Below are positions 39,415-52,417 of a DNA stretch of 64,000 nt, piece after piece. A program made the position numbers and the translations under genes. The stretch covers positions 518,229 to 582,228 of the forward strand of contig PCDI01000005.1 of NCBI GenBank assembly GCA_002778195.1, read 5' to 3'. The notes below the pieces were generated by a model. That model did no database searches. It was not told the DNA's origin and saw nothing but the letters and a program-made list of their open reading frames with translations. Within the stretch, counting starts at the first letter, position 1, and the number at the start of each line of letters is the position of its first letter. The DNA comes from Raffaelea ambrosiae. Taxonomy: Eukaryota; Ascomycota; Sordariomycetes; Ophiostomatales; Ophiostomataceae.

Positions 39415-40662
39415 ATGATTTTTCCACGCCCACATCTGTTTCTATCCCTTATATGTTTCTCATGGACCTCGATTGGTGTCTTTGCCGACCTCTCTAAGGA
39501 AGCTGTTCGACCACTTGCATCCCGAGACAGCTCTACAGATGTCGCTTGCAACAACTCGCCGCTTCTGTGCGATCGCACCTACAGCAACATCACACATCTG
39601 TATGTACAAGCAGAAGGAGAACAGGAAACTGGATACCACCCGTATAAGCCCAAATTCTAACTTGCTTCGTTCAGAGGTGCCCATGACAGCGCTTTCATCC
39701 GCACCAGCTCCACCGACCCGCGCAGTATTGCCGGCGACCAATTCTTCAATGCTACCGAAGCCTTATCTGCCGGCGTTCGTCTGCTTCAAGCCCAGGTCCA
39801 CTCCGAGAATGCCACACTACAGCTATGCCACACCACCTGCGCATTGCTCGATGCCGGCCCTCTGGTCACCTGGCTGACCCGCATCCGCGAGTGGATGGAT
39901 GCCAACCCAAACGAGGTCGTCACTCTTTTGCTGGTCAACAGCAACAGCCAGGCCCCCGTGGCCTTTGGTCGGGCCTTTGAGCAGTCGGGCCTGTCCAAGT
40001 ATGGCTACTCCATAGGCTCTGTCGGCTCATCGTCTTCGGCTTCCGGCTGGCCTTCCCTCCGGTCTATGATCGCGGCCAACAAACGGCTGGTTACATTCGT
40101 CGCGCCCCTCACGGCCGACCAGACCTACCCCTACCTGCTGTCCGAGTTCCAGTACGTCTTTGAGACACAGTACTTCATTACCAACCTTGCCCAGTTCAGC
40201 AACTGCTCTCTCGACCGGCCGGCATCCGTAGGCTCGGCCACAACTGCCCTCCGCGCCGGTCTGCTCGGACTTCTCAATCACTTTGCCTACGCCAGCCTCA
40301 GCGACAGCATCCAGATTCCCGATGTTAGTGACATCGATATTACCAATAGTCCGGATGTCTCGGGCACACAGTTTGCCGACGGCAACAGCACTGCGATCAG
40401 CGGCACGCTGGGCACACAAGCTCGCCTCTGCACCAACCAGTGGGGCGTTCGGCCGACGTTCATCCTGGTGGACTTTTTCAACCGCGGGCCGGCCATTGAC
40501 ACAGTGGACGCTCTCAACGGCTTGACGAGTACGACGGGGCGTGTCATCACGGCAGCGATGCAGGCAAATAGCACACAATCGGGGTCGTCAGATAGAGCCA
40601 ACCCGCAGGGTTGGCCAGTGTGGGGCAAGATCCTGTTTGCCCTTCTGGTGGCGGTTTTCTAA
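39415..40662 (+). CDS. Secreted PI-PLC X-domain-like protein, probably GPI-anchored
   Basis: Two exons (39415-39599, 39675-40662) give 390 residues. A signal peptide (residues 1 to about 24, hydrophobic core LFLSLICFSW) is followed by CNNSPLLCDRTYSNITHL. Across the 75-nt intron (GTATGT donor, CTAAC branch) this joins to GAHDSAF. GAHD holds the first catalytic His and the metal/substrate Asp of the PLC-like TIM-barrel fold. GVRLLQAQVH, LCHTTC and EVVTLLLVNS follow, typical of the fungal PLC-like branch. The C-terminus has a short polar stretch, then a hydrophobic tail (ILFALLVAVF), as for a GPI signal. The substrate is unknown; family members lack the C2/EF-hand parts of eukaryotic PLC and may cleave GPI or phosphoinositide-type bonds at the cell surface. 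The start was chosen at the ATG directly before the signal peptide. Confidence 0.87.
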
Positions 40663-41869
40663 CGACATGATACTCTTGTTTGCTTCCTTGTTTGTTCCAT
40701 AATACTTTGTGCCCATCGTCTGTCTCACAGACGTCAGGTCTGCCTCACGTCTCCCTCACTCTGTGCTTCGTCCTAAGTCGCGACTTGCAGGTCATGACTA
40801 ACAGGACTCGGCAAGGCTCTACGCGTCACACACGCGCCTTTCGGAGGCAGACGTCTAAGATCCCTTCCCGACTTGGAAGGAACGATTGTACAGCCTTCCC
40901 TCGCAGGAGCTTCCACCGAGGCAGCTCCTTCCTTTTGCCCTGTTCACACAGCACGCAGATTTTTTTTCTTGCCGCCCCTGACAAACAAAACCTACCTCTT
41001 ACTTCTCTCGGCAGATTACAATTTCAAAACCTTCTCCTCGCCATGCCGCTGGCATATGAAGAAACACCGTCTTCCCTTGGACCATATGCTTTTTCAGACA
41101 CGGCAAAGATTGTGACAGAGGCAAGAAAACGCACCGCCCTTGCTGCCAAGATCATTGCGCATACGGACAAGCGTGACCTGCTTACAGCAAGTTTTGAGAA
41201 GCATACAGAAAAGATCAAGATTCATACAGCCAAAACCAGAGCGTGCACAGAACCGCGGAAGACACGCGCACCCGCCGCTGAGCTAGAAGCAGCAAAGCTC
41301 GAAGCACGTCTAGCAGGAGCTAACGCGCTTGGGGCAGATCGAGAGATTGAGGCAGCAAAGGTTGGGGGGGGTTGCGCTTCTTCTGGGAATTTGGTCGCTC
41401 TCTATTCGGTTCCCTCCTCGATTTCATTTCCAATTCGGCTACTGCCTCGGCGCTCTTTTCCTCCCAACAGCTGTTTGCTTCTTGATCTTGTCTATCTGGC
41501 TCCTCTCCATGTTCCCCTCCCTTCTCTGGCGTTTTCACTGAAATTAATTGTCCTTCGGTGTCAAAGATCAAGACTACTCGCTGTTTGTCCCGATATTGCA
41601 AGACTTTTGACGACGGCATAGAGTGTCTTTTTTTCCTTCTATTTCTCCCGTCTGCTTATCTGCGCCCCTCCCTTGCAGAAGTGCAGTTGCTCTTGCACAC
41701 AGCCGTCGTCGTTCTCCATCTCGAGACTTTGCCCGGTGTCTACTTGCTACTTTTCTTCTTGATTCCCTCCTTTGATCTCGGGTTCCATCTTCCATTCAGC
41801 TCTATTTTCTGATTCATCGCTCCGGCTTCTCTCTCTTCGAAATATTTTCTCGTCCTTCTTACTGTCACC
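40663..41869. other. Intergenic region with one doubtful open frame
   Basis: Between the PLC-like and F-box-like genes. The 3' half is CT-rich, as in a fungal promoter and 5' UTR. It contains the doubtful frame described at 41043-41621. Confidence 0.5.
41043..41621 (+). CDS. Doubtful small open frame, helical N-terminal half
   Basis: This frame could encode 192 residues. The first ~105 are Ala/Lys/Glu-rich and predicted helical (for example TEARKRTALAAKIIAHTDKR and AAELEAAKLEARLAGANAL), which looks like real coding composition. After a run of G at 41364 the frame turns into hydrophobic low-complexity sequence that overlaps the CT-rich upstream region of the next gene. No family was recognised and no good donor ends the helical part. 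It may be an orphan gene, a decayed exon or chance. Confidence 0.25.
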   Translation: MPLAYEETPSSLGPYAFSDTAKIVTEARKRTALAAKIIAHTDKRDLLTASFEKHTEKIKIHTAKTRACTEPRKTRAPAAELEAAKLEARLAGANALGADREIEAAKVGGGCASSGNLVALYSVPSSISFPIRLLPRRSFPPNSCLLLDLVYLAPLHVPLPSLAFSLKLIVLRCQRSRLLAVCPDIARLLTTA

Positions 41870-42944
41870 ATGGCATCCAAGTCGTTCTACGTGCAAAAGC
41901 TGAAGAGACTCCACAGCCGCTACAGCTTGAGCAACAACGCTGTGCTCTTATTCAAATCTCTCGACGACTACCACATGGGCTCGATCGACCAGACGGAGCT
42001 CGGTCGTATCGTGCGAATGTCCCAGAATAATCGAAAGGCTGTAACAGACACCATTTCCAAATGCGCCGCCATGATGGAAAAGAAGCCGGAGGAGATGAAG
42101 GATTGCGTCGCACTAATTAAAAACTGCACCGAGATTCTTGGTGTCGCTGGTTCGTATCTTGCTCTTTCTGTGCTCCCGACAAGTAGTCGCCTGGCTAACC
42201 AAAGCGAAATTCACAGACGAACCAAAAGAAGTCACTCTGCCATTTCTCAAGTTCCCCAGAGAAATTCGCCAAATGATCTACGGTTACTACTTACATCGCC
42301 AGTTCTCCTTCACCCTCTTTCCCAAGACAAAGAAGAGCAGCTGTACCTGTCCGCGACTGATGCGCACCAGTTGGCAGTCCAGGGTCACCAATCCGAGTCT
42401 GGCCTATACATGCCGTGCTATAAAGGATGAGCTCCTTGCGTACTTCTACAAAACTGAGACGTTTGGCTTTGGCTGTACCTGCGAGATGTACTATACCCTA
42501 AATGCCAACAAGCTTCTTCAAACGAGCATCCGCCATATCAAAGTGGACTGGTATGGCGCTTTGGCCGACAAGGCATTCACACTCCTGAACAAATGCCCAA
42601 ATCTCAAGGAACTGCACATCACCATATCAAGAGCCACCACAAACTACCTTAGTCCGCGGCAAGAGAAGATCATGGACTTCTTCCCCACACAGCGCAGGAT
42701 GGCACGACTGTTTGATTCACGGGGTATGGACGAGCTACTCGCTCTACGCGGCCTCGACGATGTCTTAGTCTCTCACGTCAAGTCATCCTATGTCCCGAAG
42801 CGCACTGAAGAAGAGCGTGCCAACTTGGAGGCACTACTGCGGGATGTACTTCTGCGCGCCCGTGATGTAAGTCAACCCATTCACTCTGATATGTTCTTTC
42901 TGAAAACGCAAGCTAATCATGGACGCCAATAGAACGATGGCTAA
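41870..42944 (+). CDS. F-box-like domain protein (LPxELRxMIY type)
   Basis: Three exons (41870-42149, 42217-42866, 42933-42944) give 313 residues. The N-terminal 93 residues are helical and unrecognised. The second exon starts with DEPKEVTLPFLKFPREIRQM and continues IYGYYL, the short F-box-like motif common in filamentous ascomycetes. A region resembling their usual downstream domain follows (NPSLAYTCRAIKDE, then HIKVDWYG). The first donor is GTTCGT, with a competing GTGTCG nine bases upstream in the same phase. The last intron has a strong GTAAGT donor and leaves a 12-nt final exon coding Asn-Asp-Gly-stop; if it is retained the protein ends 19 residues later in the intron frame. Function is not known; such proteins are often ubiquitin-ligase adaptors. 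Confidence 0.62.
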
Positions 42945-45018
42945 GAGATAATACGTTGAGGGTTAACAGGATGCGAGGAACGATGATGATATGCGGTTTT
43001 ATGTGAGATGATTTGACGACGTGCGTGGAATAAGGCTCAGCGACAGGTTGCGTGTTGTACTGATTTACGAGTGTACATGGGCTTGTTGCTCGTCTTGTGC
43101 TTTTATTATGGAGCCAAATAAAGGTGTCTACTGATTTGTTTCTTTTATATTGATGTGACAAAGCTATGGCGATGTGTTGACACGTTTGTGTTTCGTTTAC
43201 CAGACATGGATTTGTGGTGTTGATTTCGTGTTTAGACTGTAGAAATGTCACAACAACTTAATTGCGACAGTCCCCCATGCTGAGAAGTGAGAAGGCCTCG
43301 CACTCAAACAGTGTTGCTTTGTTCTCGTCTTATACGCAGCGTTGCTTCCCCCAGAAATGAGAGACACAGGCTCCGCATCCGAGCTCAAGACCAGCCGTAG
43401 GTGAAGAGTGGCGAAGTGGTCGAGATTGGCAAAAGACCGGAATTGACATAGTACAACATAACTACACAAAATACATGCGTAAAATACAACAAGACAGAAA
43501 GAGATATACAAACCTAGATTGGATTCTAAAAACACCAATTATCTTCTAGTCATTGGATGTTTTGTTCCTGGTTTAATACCACACTGTATGTCTACTGGGA
43601 CACACAGAGGTCGTCGAGGTCGCATCGTTGATGAACAAAGTTGGGAAGAATTGAGAAATTTTTGATAGCGCAAAAAAATTTACCGCCTAGGAAGAACTTA
43701 GGTGAAGAATGATGTGTGTGGGTCACGTGCGTGGCCGTTGGACTTTTAGCGCCAGGGAAAGGCTTGGCACATGGGAACAAACAGCCAAAAGAAAAAGCCC
43801 CCATAATCTTCCTTCCAGGAACAGCCTAATGAATGGCACGCGACCTTGGGTATGCTGACTTCTATTTCTACTCGGACCCAATTTCGCAAACTTGAGTGTA
43901 TACGTCATCACGGGAGCTCGTAAAACTCGCATTTTCATCCCCCTTTCACCGGATTCGTGCGTATGTGCACTTGTGAACATTTGCGACCATCTTCCTGGGC
44001 TTCCTGGGCTTCCTGGGCTTCCTGGGCTTCCTGGGCTTCCTGGGCCCTCTCTTGGCATTCTGCAAATGTACACGTACTCTCTGCGGCTGTTTGTCTGCCA
44101 CGTAAAGTCCTGGGCCAATGCTGCCTCGTCCAAGAAAGCCCCGAAACAGACAAGAAGACCTGTCGAACCAGGTCGACAGCCACGGCAGGGGCAATAGAGC
44201 CGTTTATGCATATTTTCCTCTTTCTAGGCTGGCCTATCTACGGCCCATCCCCCTCTCTCTCCGATGGCATGTTCCTTCCACTCATCAACGTGTCCACGCA
44301 AAAGCAGCCCTCTAGCCTTCCCGACACAGCCGAGCCTGCGTACTCCTATCTGCGCCCAGGCCACCCAATATCCCACCCCCCGTCACGAATTCGTCTTTGG
44401 TCACAGTGACCAGCAGACATGGTTGCATTGCGGGCGTCTTGGCCAACCAAGGGCTGATACTCGTACTGTGGTAGGCCTGCCCGCCTGGAGGATGGCCGGG
44501 GTGTCCCCAAAGGGGTCCCTTATCCTCCCGTTTTCCGCTTGGCATGGTGCGGAAGGAGCGACTGAGACGATCAACGTAGGTGTAGTGGTCGCGTGCTTGC
44601 CCTTTCAGCTTTCGGCAAAAAGCCCAGTGCGCATCACAATTTCTATTGTATTCGTTCTTTGTCAGGCTGGCCCCTGTGTCTTTATTTTTTCTACCCTTTT
44701 GAACCTTTTACTTATCCCACGTCACGATCGTCAGCCACCTCAGGCGCAGAGCCACCCTCCCACAGCCTTATTATCCACGTCAAGCTTTTGAAGGGCTTCT
44801 ATCACATAGTTTATTGCAGAACTGACAGAGCTGTCCCGGCACGCCTTAGCGCCCGCAGAAGGCAAATGCAGAGACGACGCAGCAGAAAAACGGTCCAAAC
44901 CACAGCCAATACGGTACATCAGCACATAGAGAAGGGCAAACCCTAGTGAAACCGCCGTCGCGAGCCGGGACGCGAGCCGGGACGCAAGCTGGGGCTCGAG
45001 CCCTTCCCACCCAAGAAC
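42945..45018. other. Intergenic region, no gene seen
   Basis: AT-rich up to about 43700, then mixed. Contains the 9-base minisatellite at 43992-44045, which opens spurious frames on both strands, and TACTCGTA at 44458. Confidence 0.55.
43992..44045. repeat. 9-base minisatellite, six exact TTCCTGGGC units
   Basis: Six perfect head-to-tail copies, so recently expanded or under homogenisation. The minus strand reads Gln-Glu-Ala repeats, which accounts for frames of up to 162 codons there. Confidence 0.95.
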
Positions 45019-48000
45019 ATGCTGAAGCTAGTCCGGGCGCTGGCTGTCAGGGCCGTTTCGGCGTGGACGGGGCGGACTACCATTGCCGCCGGTAATAGCA
45101 ACGGCAGAGCCGCTTCCAAACGAGACCTGCTCCCGGTCCGCTCCAGACGACGCGCAGCCAGCATTGCCCAGTCTGCTTGGCCAATCGTCAGTGACGACCA
45201 GTGGTCCTGGCTGGCGCGAACTGGAGTCCGCCTGTCTGCAGGGCTTTTATTTCTGTTTGTGTTTCTGCAGTGGGTTGGAGAAAGTGAGTAACTATACGAA
45301 AGTATATTAAAAGAGCTCTCGCGAACATCCCGGGATCGGTTCTCGAATTACCTATGGAATTGCTTTTGCAAAGAGTTTTGCGAATTCGCAGAGAGATGAT
45401 CAAGACAAAAAAGACGGAGCAAATCAAACCAAAAGCCCTTCCTTTTTTTTGAATACAGAAACTAACATTTGCCCAGGAAATCGTGATCCATACCGCTGTG
45501 AAGCGCTGGTTAAGCATGGCCAGTGGCCGCCGTACCATGGGCCGCCAGATCCACCAGAGGAGGTCACATATGTCTACGAAAGCCTCAAACGCCTAGAAGA
45601 TGAGGGTCGCGAGCCACCACCTGCGCGCCCGTACGACAAATGGGAACCCATCGGCTGCCGCATGCACGAGTACTCGCGCGACGACATGATGGGTTGTCTG
45701 GGCGGCCAGCGGCTGCTGTTTGTGGGCGACTCGTCGGTGCGCCAGTTGTTCTTTGCTGCTTTGAGACGCCTGGATCACGAAGCAGCGGACTGGCTGCTGT
45801 ACTCCATCTTCTCTGAGCTCGACACCCAGCAGGACCTGAACATCGAAGCCGAGTCTGTCCAGCTCGACTTTCTGTGGGATCCGTGGCTCAACTCGACAGC
45901 GCTCAAGGCTGAGCTCGAAGGCAATCTCGCGAGCAGGATAGCACCACTGCCAAATGCAACGTATTCACTCAATGGCACCGAAGAGGAGACGCAGGAACAG
46001 CCGCCGCTTGCACCAGCGGCCATGATTGTAATGGGTGCACCGGGGCTGTGGGCGGCGAGAAACGGGGGCGAGCAGTACTTCGACATCTTCCAGGCGTCCA
46101 TCGACTACATCCAACCGTATTTGGAGCCGTGGGTGCACCCATCTTCGGCATTTCCAGCTTCGACCGACGAACGGGAAAGCAACACAACATCACCTAACTA
46201 CATTTTTCTCAGCCCCGTGCCCGTGCCTCGATACGACATGTTGCCCGACGACCGCGCGCAGGCCATGCCTCTGGAGCGTGTCCAGCTGATGAACGACTAT
46301 CTCGCCAGCCTGCCAGCCAGCGTGCAGTCACATGTTTTGACTGCTTACAACGACATGACACGGAACGTCCCCGAGTCGTATGCAGACACGGGCCTGCACG
46401 TCAAGGACGGCGTGGCCGAGCGCTGGATTGACATCCCACTCAATGTCCGCTGCAACGGCTGGCTGGCCCAGCCACGAGCGCCCGGAGACGGCGCTGTGAG
46501 CCGGGCAAGCCAGAGGACCTGCTGCGTGGCCTATCCTCCCATGATCGGAGGCCAGGCCATGTTCGCACTCGGGCTCTGTGCCTTGATTGTGATTAACGCC
46601 CTTGCACAGTGTAATGACCTGCGCCTGCCGTACAGCACCTCCCTCAAATACACCTCGTTTATCAGCGTCGCCGTCCTTTACTGTTATGTGGCCGACAGGA
46701 CACATCTCTTTGCCAAGACGGAGAAGCACGCTGACCAACGTGCTCTCGCCTGGCTGATATTGGCTGTGGGCGTCATGTTCCTGGCGAGCCTCAGGGGTGT
46801 CGACCGGAAACGGAAGGGAGCCGAGAACGGTCGCCGCCACGCATGGCTATCTCAATGGCTACCCGAGAACGATGTCTTGCCCCGGCACATTACTGACGAA
46901 TGGAAGGGCGTCATGATGGCCGTTGCCTTGATTGCAGCCTATCTGGATACGTCTGGTTCCATGGCCGTATTCAAATGGAGGCGTTTTTTTGTGAGTGCCT
47001 TCCTCTTTTTATCGGCCTATGGCCACGCCTCCTACTTTCTGTACACCGACGACTTCTCGGCGTTGCGGGTCGCGACCGTCCTGTTTCGTCTCAACATTTT
47101 ACCGTGCTTCGTAAGCTTGATGCTAGACGGCAGCGAGTACGGCTTCAACAACAGCACGATTCATGTCAACTATTTCCCGCGGCTTGTCTCCTTCTGGTTC
47201 TTGGTCACCTATGCGACGCTGTGGGTGGGCCACAACGCGAACGAGAGCCGCCCGCTGCAGCTGATGGGAAGGATTCTGGCGTCTGCCGTAGGGGTGTTCC
47301 TCGTCTTGGTGTGGTCGGATGTATACGACATGCTCGAAGTTGCCAGCCAGATCAGCCAGCTCTTCTGCCACACCGACTGGAGAGCGGACGCGATGCGGCG
47401 GCTGATTTCACTGGACCTGTTTGCGCCGTTTCTGGGCATTCTGGTCGCCGTCATCACCCATCGGATTGCTCTTGTTAATTACAAAATGGGCCTGCTGTAC
47501 CCGAATGCGTGCCCGGCGTCGCCGGACCAGGCACGCCAGAAAGAGCAGCAGAGACGGGTCGAGCAGTTTCAGGAGTTTAACGAGACCAACGGCGTCACCC
47601 GACTCGACAGCTTCCTGGCTGCTGTGTGGTACCCCGAGGAGTACGCCTCCCAGGTGCAGGCACTTCTGGTGTGTGCCAGCCTCTTGGCAGGGTCCGCCTT
47701 TCTGTACGAGGCACACTTTGCGGACAACGACAACCGCAAAATGTACGACACATACTACCACCCGTTTGTGTCCAGCGCAGCCATATTAGCCGTGGTTGTA
47801 CTCCGCTGCTGCCATGCCAAGCTGCGATCTGTCTACCTGGCCTGGCCGGCGGCCATGGGTCGCTTCGCCCTGGAGCTTTCTGTTCTGCAAAGCCATATCT
47901 TTCTCTCGGGCAACGGCACCGGGAGGTTGCGCACAGGATTCTGGCCACAGCCATCGTCAGATGCCGAAAACAGCTTCGGCAAGCTCGTGGCCACCGCTGG

Positions 48001-48142
48001 CTGGAAGCTGGAGACGGTGATATTGGCCGCCGTTTTTGTTTGGATCAGCCACAAAGCATATGCAGCGACGCGGAAGATCGCTGCTTCGTTATTTGGATAT
48101 GAAGTGGTATCACCAAGATCATTCTCTGTACATTATGCATAG
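45019..48142 (+). CDS. Cas1-family polysaccharide O-acetyltransferase, multi-pass membrane protein
   Basis: Two exons (45019-45283, 45459-48142; intron GTGAGT...ACAG) give 982 residues. The basic N-terminus is followed by one membrane segment (LSAGLLFLFVFLQWVGE, about residues 72-88). A lumenal PC-esterase-like domain comes next, with GCRMHEYSRDD and LLFVGDSSVRQLFF; Ser180 is the likely nucleophile. The domain ends at DTGLHVKDGVAER and LNVRCN. From about residue 440 the protein is a string of about 12 hydrophobic helices, the Cas1/Cap64 acyltransferase domain. Relatives (Cryptococcus Cas1p, human CASD1) O-acetylate glycans in the Golgi, so a wall or capsule glycan is the expected substrate. 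The DxxH partner motif of Ser180 reads TGLH, with an Asp one residue earlier. Length and topology fit the family. Confidence 0.87.
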
Positions 48143-49872
48143 ACATTGTTTATTATACCTCTATTCGGGAAAGAGGAGGCACCGAAAGCATTGCCTTTTT
48201 TTGGTGTTGCCTTCTATTTTTTTTTGTTATTTTGACGGAACAGATATCTAAGAATCCAGGGATCCAAGAAGTAGGACCCCCATGCACAGTCCATTTCCCT
48301 GCTCGTTTGCGTTGTTGGTCTCGTTGACAGGGTCCTCAAAGACGATTTATCTCTTTATTTAGGCTCGTTTGTTCATTCGGCTTCAATGGCGGGGTCGTCA
48401 AAGACCATTTCTTGTATTGTTTCACCGCAAAACAACTCTGCTTTGCTTTTGCCTCTTTTTCTCCTCCCCTCAATTGTGGCTCAGTCCCGGTTGGCGAACG
48501 AGCCGGTCAGCGGCAGCTACAGGGCGAAACGCAACGGAGAAGGTTCCCCTAGTCGACTGCTACCTCACGAGCAGGGGACGCAGGACACAGGATTCCGTTC
48601 CGAGATTCGGAATCCGACATACGAAATTTCTTTCCCGTTGCCAGTTATTTCCACCTTCCTGGCTGAAGACTGTCCTTGGCTGTGTTGCAGGCTGTGTCGA
48701 TGAAGAACAAGATAAGAGCAGCAGGATTTCTTTGTTCGCGCGCTCACGCGCTCGGTTAAACCTGCACAGGTTTGAAGATTCTTTCTATGTCCTCTTCCCT
48801 CTACTCGGTTTCCCTCTTATGATCCTCGGTCTCTTGCCCATCGTTTACGCGCAAACGTCCACAGGATACCGCATTGCTGGTGTCGAGTTTTCGATGCAAA
48901 ACGGGATGTGTCTGGAGTGAGACCAGGGAGGGGGTGTGGTCAGGGACGCCCTGTGGTGCGTTCTCACATGGTATGAGGCTCTGTGCGCTGCCATAACGTC
49001 ACACTAGCAAAAAATGTCGAACCGCAACACGCTCTCTGTCGAGACTGGGTTTCTTCCTCTCAACTTTTTTGCCTCCTCTCTCCACTTCCACTGGCAGAAG
49101 CTTAGCCACGCAAAATGTCACCCAGCAGCAAAGTAACCTTACTCGGAACCCCTACATGGCGGCCCCGACCTTCTTTATGTTAGAGCTAAACTAGCGCCCT
49201 TTTTGCTTATTCTGGCCCGTTGCTTTGTGTCTTGGATCTCAGATACCCTTTCCCTTCGTCTTTTTTCTTTCATGCTTAGTTCCAACCCTTTCGCAACCCT
49301 TTATTTTTTTGGCAGAAGTTTCGAAGACCCGCTGAATAGAAGCAAAGTCCGTGGCCACACCCCCCCTGGCCCCCTTGTCCAAGAGTTTCTTCACGCAGAC
49401 AGCCGCCCACAGACTGGTTCTGGAGTGATTTGCTCGAAAATCAACAGTTCATACACCCCCCACCCCCCATTCTCTACCATACTTTCCAACAGCCAACTCC
49501 TTGTCTTCAAAGCTCCTTGTCTCTTTTTGATACATCTCTTGGCCCTCCTTCCTTTTTCCGCCTGAATCTTGGCAACAGAGTGCTTGATTTTGCCAAGTGT
49601 CTGAGCCTCTTTCCCTGGGCGCAAAGTTGAGTCGAAAACGTGGGCAGCCGGTAGCAGGGGATGTGCAAGTGTGTGAGATCTGTGATGCGTGATATGATGA
49701 TGCGGCGATGTGATGTTGAGCATATGACGGCCGAACGAAAGCCGCAGGCAGGCAGACAGACCCGCCCAGAAAAGCTGGGAGTTTTCGTCTGTCGATCGTG
49801 AGTGGCAGTCGAAACCTGGCATGGCCTGGTACAGCGGCTGGGCATGACGTGAGAGACATACGGACACAAACA

Positions 49873-49921
<49 letters not shown>

Positions 49922-50421
49922 CCTTCTCTCATTCATGCCGTTTTGCATATCACTGATCTTCTTCTTCTGTTCCTTTTCTTTCTCACCTGCTGCTCATTCT
50001 GTCTCGCTTCGACATTCTCTATATTTCTTTTTATTTTGCCCGTATATCCTTCGTTTCGTTTCGTCTATTTCCCTCTTTTATATCTTCAAGAGCGCCCCAG
50101 TGGCAGCCCATACTACCTTTGTCTTCCTCTATCTCTCTTTTTTTTTCTGCTTGCTCCTTTCTACATTTACTTAATTCTACAACTTGACAGAACATCGTCG
50201 ATCGAGACTTCTAGTCCTATTCACTCTCATTTCATACTTTTTTTATTATCGTTTGCCTTTGACAGGATCAAACACTTCTACAACCAATATACCCAACCCC
50301 TGAGACGCCCTGGTCGTCTGTTTCTTTTCTATTCAATTTTTTATTTTTTTTCATTTTTTTTCATACTCTTGTATATCCTTTCCACACAACAGTTCATACC
50401 ATTTTTATTTATTCTGCACTC
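48143..50421. other. Intergenic region, no gene seen
   Basis: Mixed, partly CT-rich sequence leading into the long T/CT-rich upstream region (49940-50410) of the wall-protein gene, as in highly expressed fungal genes. A CA/TA microsatellite lies at 49876-49920. No supported coding frame. Confidence 0.55.
49876..49920. repeat. (CA)n(TA)n compound microsatellite
   Basis: About 15 CA units followed directly by about seven TA units, in the upstream region of the wall-protein gene. Confidence 0.9.
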
Positions 50422-51798
50422 ATGCATTGCAAATCTGTTCTGGTGGCACTGGCCGGCCTCAGTGCCATTGCCTCTGCGGGTAAGTCAACCTTTTGGCATT
50501 GCAGCGAATTCCCTTCTTCCACATTTTTGTCTAACCGTCTCTCACAGCACCTGCCCGCCATGAGCGCCACATTGTCGCCCGTGCCGTCGATGGTCTCGCC
50601 GCTGTCCGCCGCTCCCTCACCAAGCGTGCCACCGTCATCATCCAGCAGACCGTCGTGCAGCCAAGCATCACCATTGTCCAAGAGAACCTCGACCTGGTCA
50701 ACCAGCTGGCCCTGACCGTCGAGCAGGAGTTTGCTGCTCTGGTGCAGTCCCAGCTGGCCCTCATCCAGGAGGTCGAGACCATCAAGAACAACATCCGCGT
50801 CAACCATTTCCTTGCAAGGTTTACTCAAGTGGTAGGTCATAACTGACGTGCCTTTTTTCTTTCTCCTCGGAGACTCCTCTTCCCGCCTGCTAACTTTTGC
50901 ACCTATTTTACAGAACACCATCATCGTCACCGTTACTCAGGTCGTCGACCTCCGCAGCGGATCCTCCAATAACCGCTACATGGTCAACCAGCTCCTGGCC
51001 GACAACAAGGCCTCCAGCTCTGTGGTTGTCATGCTGACCGCCGCGAGCCCCATGACCATCAGTGCGGCCAACGCCGTCCCTAGCTTGGATCTGTCGGGTG
51101 TCTTGGGCTCGGCCGCGGCCGCATCCGTTGTTTCCTCGGCCTCCGCTGCCGCAGCCACCGGCGCCCTTGTGTCCAACTCTTCTAATGCTGTTGCTGCCTC
51201 CTCCAACTCCTCGTCTTCCCTGAACATTGCCGCGTTCGACCCCAACAACCCGTTCGGCGCCATCGGCCAGTCTATCATCTTGCCCTACGGCTCGAAGGCG
51301 CCCAGTCTGCCCAACGGCGCCCAAATCGTGTCTGACCCGGCTGCTATCATTCTACCCGGACAGGTCAATCTGTTGGTTGAGGACGTCAACCAGCTCAACA
51401 CGGACTGCGTCGCTATCGTGCAGAGCGGTCTCACGTCGCTGTTCAACCTGCAGGCCGCGGTCGTGCAGGTGGCGAGCCAGATTGCGGCAGTGCAGCTGAG
51501 CGGTTTGGCGCTGGGCACGGCGGCCAGCCTGAACGCGGCAGCGGCAGCCCTGCTGGGTGGCGGATCGTCCGGGTCGATTGTGAATGTGGGAAGTAGCAGC
51601 AGCAGCAGTGTCACAACTACGACTACGACTGCCAGTACAGCTGCAGCATCTGAAACTGCAGCAGCTGCAGCATCGACGACGGCATCTGCTGAATCTTCGT
51701 CCGTGGCATCTGATGTGGCTGCGAGCACGACTGCAGCCACTGAGTCTGCTGCGACGGCAGCCGTCACCGCGGATGCGACAGCCAATGGAGCAGAGTAG
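50422..51798 (+). CDS. Secreted Ala/Ser-rich protein, probable cell-wall protein
   Basis: Three exons (50422-50479, 50548-50831, 50914-51798) give 408 residues. A clear signal peptide (VLVALAGLSAIASA, cleavage near residue 19) is followed by a short propeptide-like stretch with a Lys45-Arg46 Kex2-type site. A conserved helical segment comes next (TIVQENLDLVNQLALTVEQE, then IKNNIRVNHFLARFTQV), then NTIIVTVTQVVD and YMVNQLLADN across the second junction. The rest alternates Ala/Ser-rich tracts with a second helical block (LLVEDVNQLNTDCVAIVQSG) and ends in Thr/Ala/Ser repeats, probably O-glycosylated. No hydrophobic GPI tail is visible before the stop. Donors are GTAAGT and GTAGGT. I recognise the pattern from fungal wall-associated proteins but cannot name a function. 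Confidence 0.78.
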
Positions 51799-52356
51799 AA
51801 ACAATGCTTCGGTAGTATTCCAAAAGTTGGGGACTATACATCTCGTTGGTGTACTATTCTCAATAAATTTGACTATGATGTACTTGGTTGGGCCTGCGTT
51901 TCGGTGTTGTTACAATGCCAAACTCTTTTGGTGGGCGTTTTTTTTTTGTCTGGTGGGAATGGGCGAGAAATTTGGAATTTTTTTCTTCTTTCTGTTTATA
52001 TTGTAGTTGGATCCTTTTCTTTTTAAACCCAAAAAACATATATAAATACATGCCTCTCGCCTGCATCCATAGTTTTTATTCACACACTTATGTTGTGCAC
52101 AGGGTCGGCAATTCTTGCTTGTATTCTTGCCGTGCGTCACGATCCTCAGAACGCATGAACGTGAGCGACGACAACATATGATTTACCAAACAGGATCTTT
52201 CACGACCTGATTCTCCAAAATCCTATGAGGCAGTGAAATTATGTAAATGCGAGTGAAAGAGAAAGACAAAATCAAACCAGAAAGGAAGGAGGGAACGAAG
52301 TGGTTGTCCCAGAAGATCACATTTTGCCAGTTTAAGTGGGGTGACTAAATTTCGGG
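51799..52356. other. Intergenic region, no gene seen
   Basis: AT-rich 3' flank of the wall-protein gene, then the upstream region of the tRNA gene. No coding frame is supported. Confidence 0.55.
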
Positions 52357-52363
52357 TATATAA
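52357..52363 (+). promoter_or_regulatory. TATA element upstream of the tRNA-Phe gene
   Basis: TATATAA, centred about 40 bases before the mature tRNA 5' end, where TFIIIB binds upstream of fungal tRNA genes. Its position supports an active Pol III gene rather than a pseudogene. Inferred from position only. Confidence 0.5.
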
Positions 52364-52417
52364 TGAATAATTGCTGCTACTTTCCCCAACCCAAGAAGAG
52401 GGGTGATGGCGTAGTTG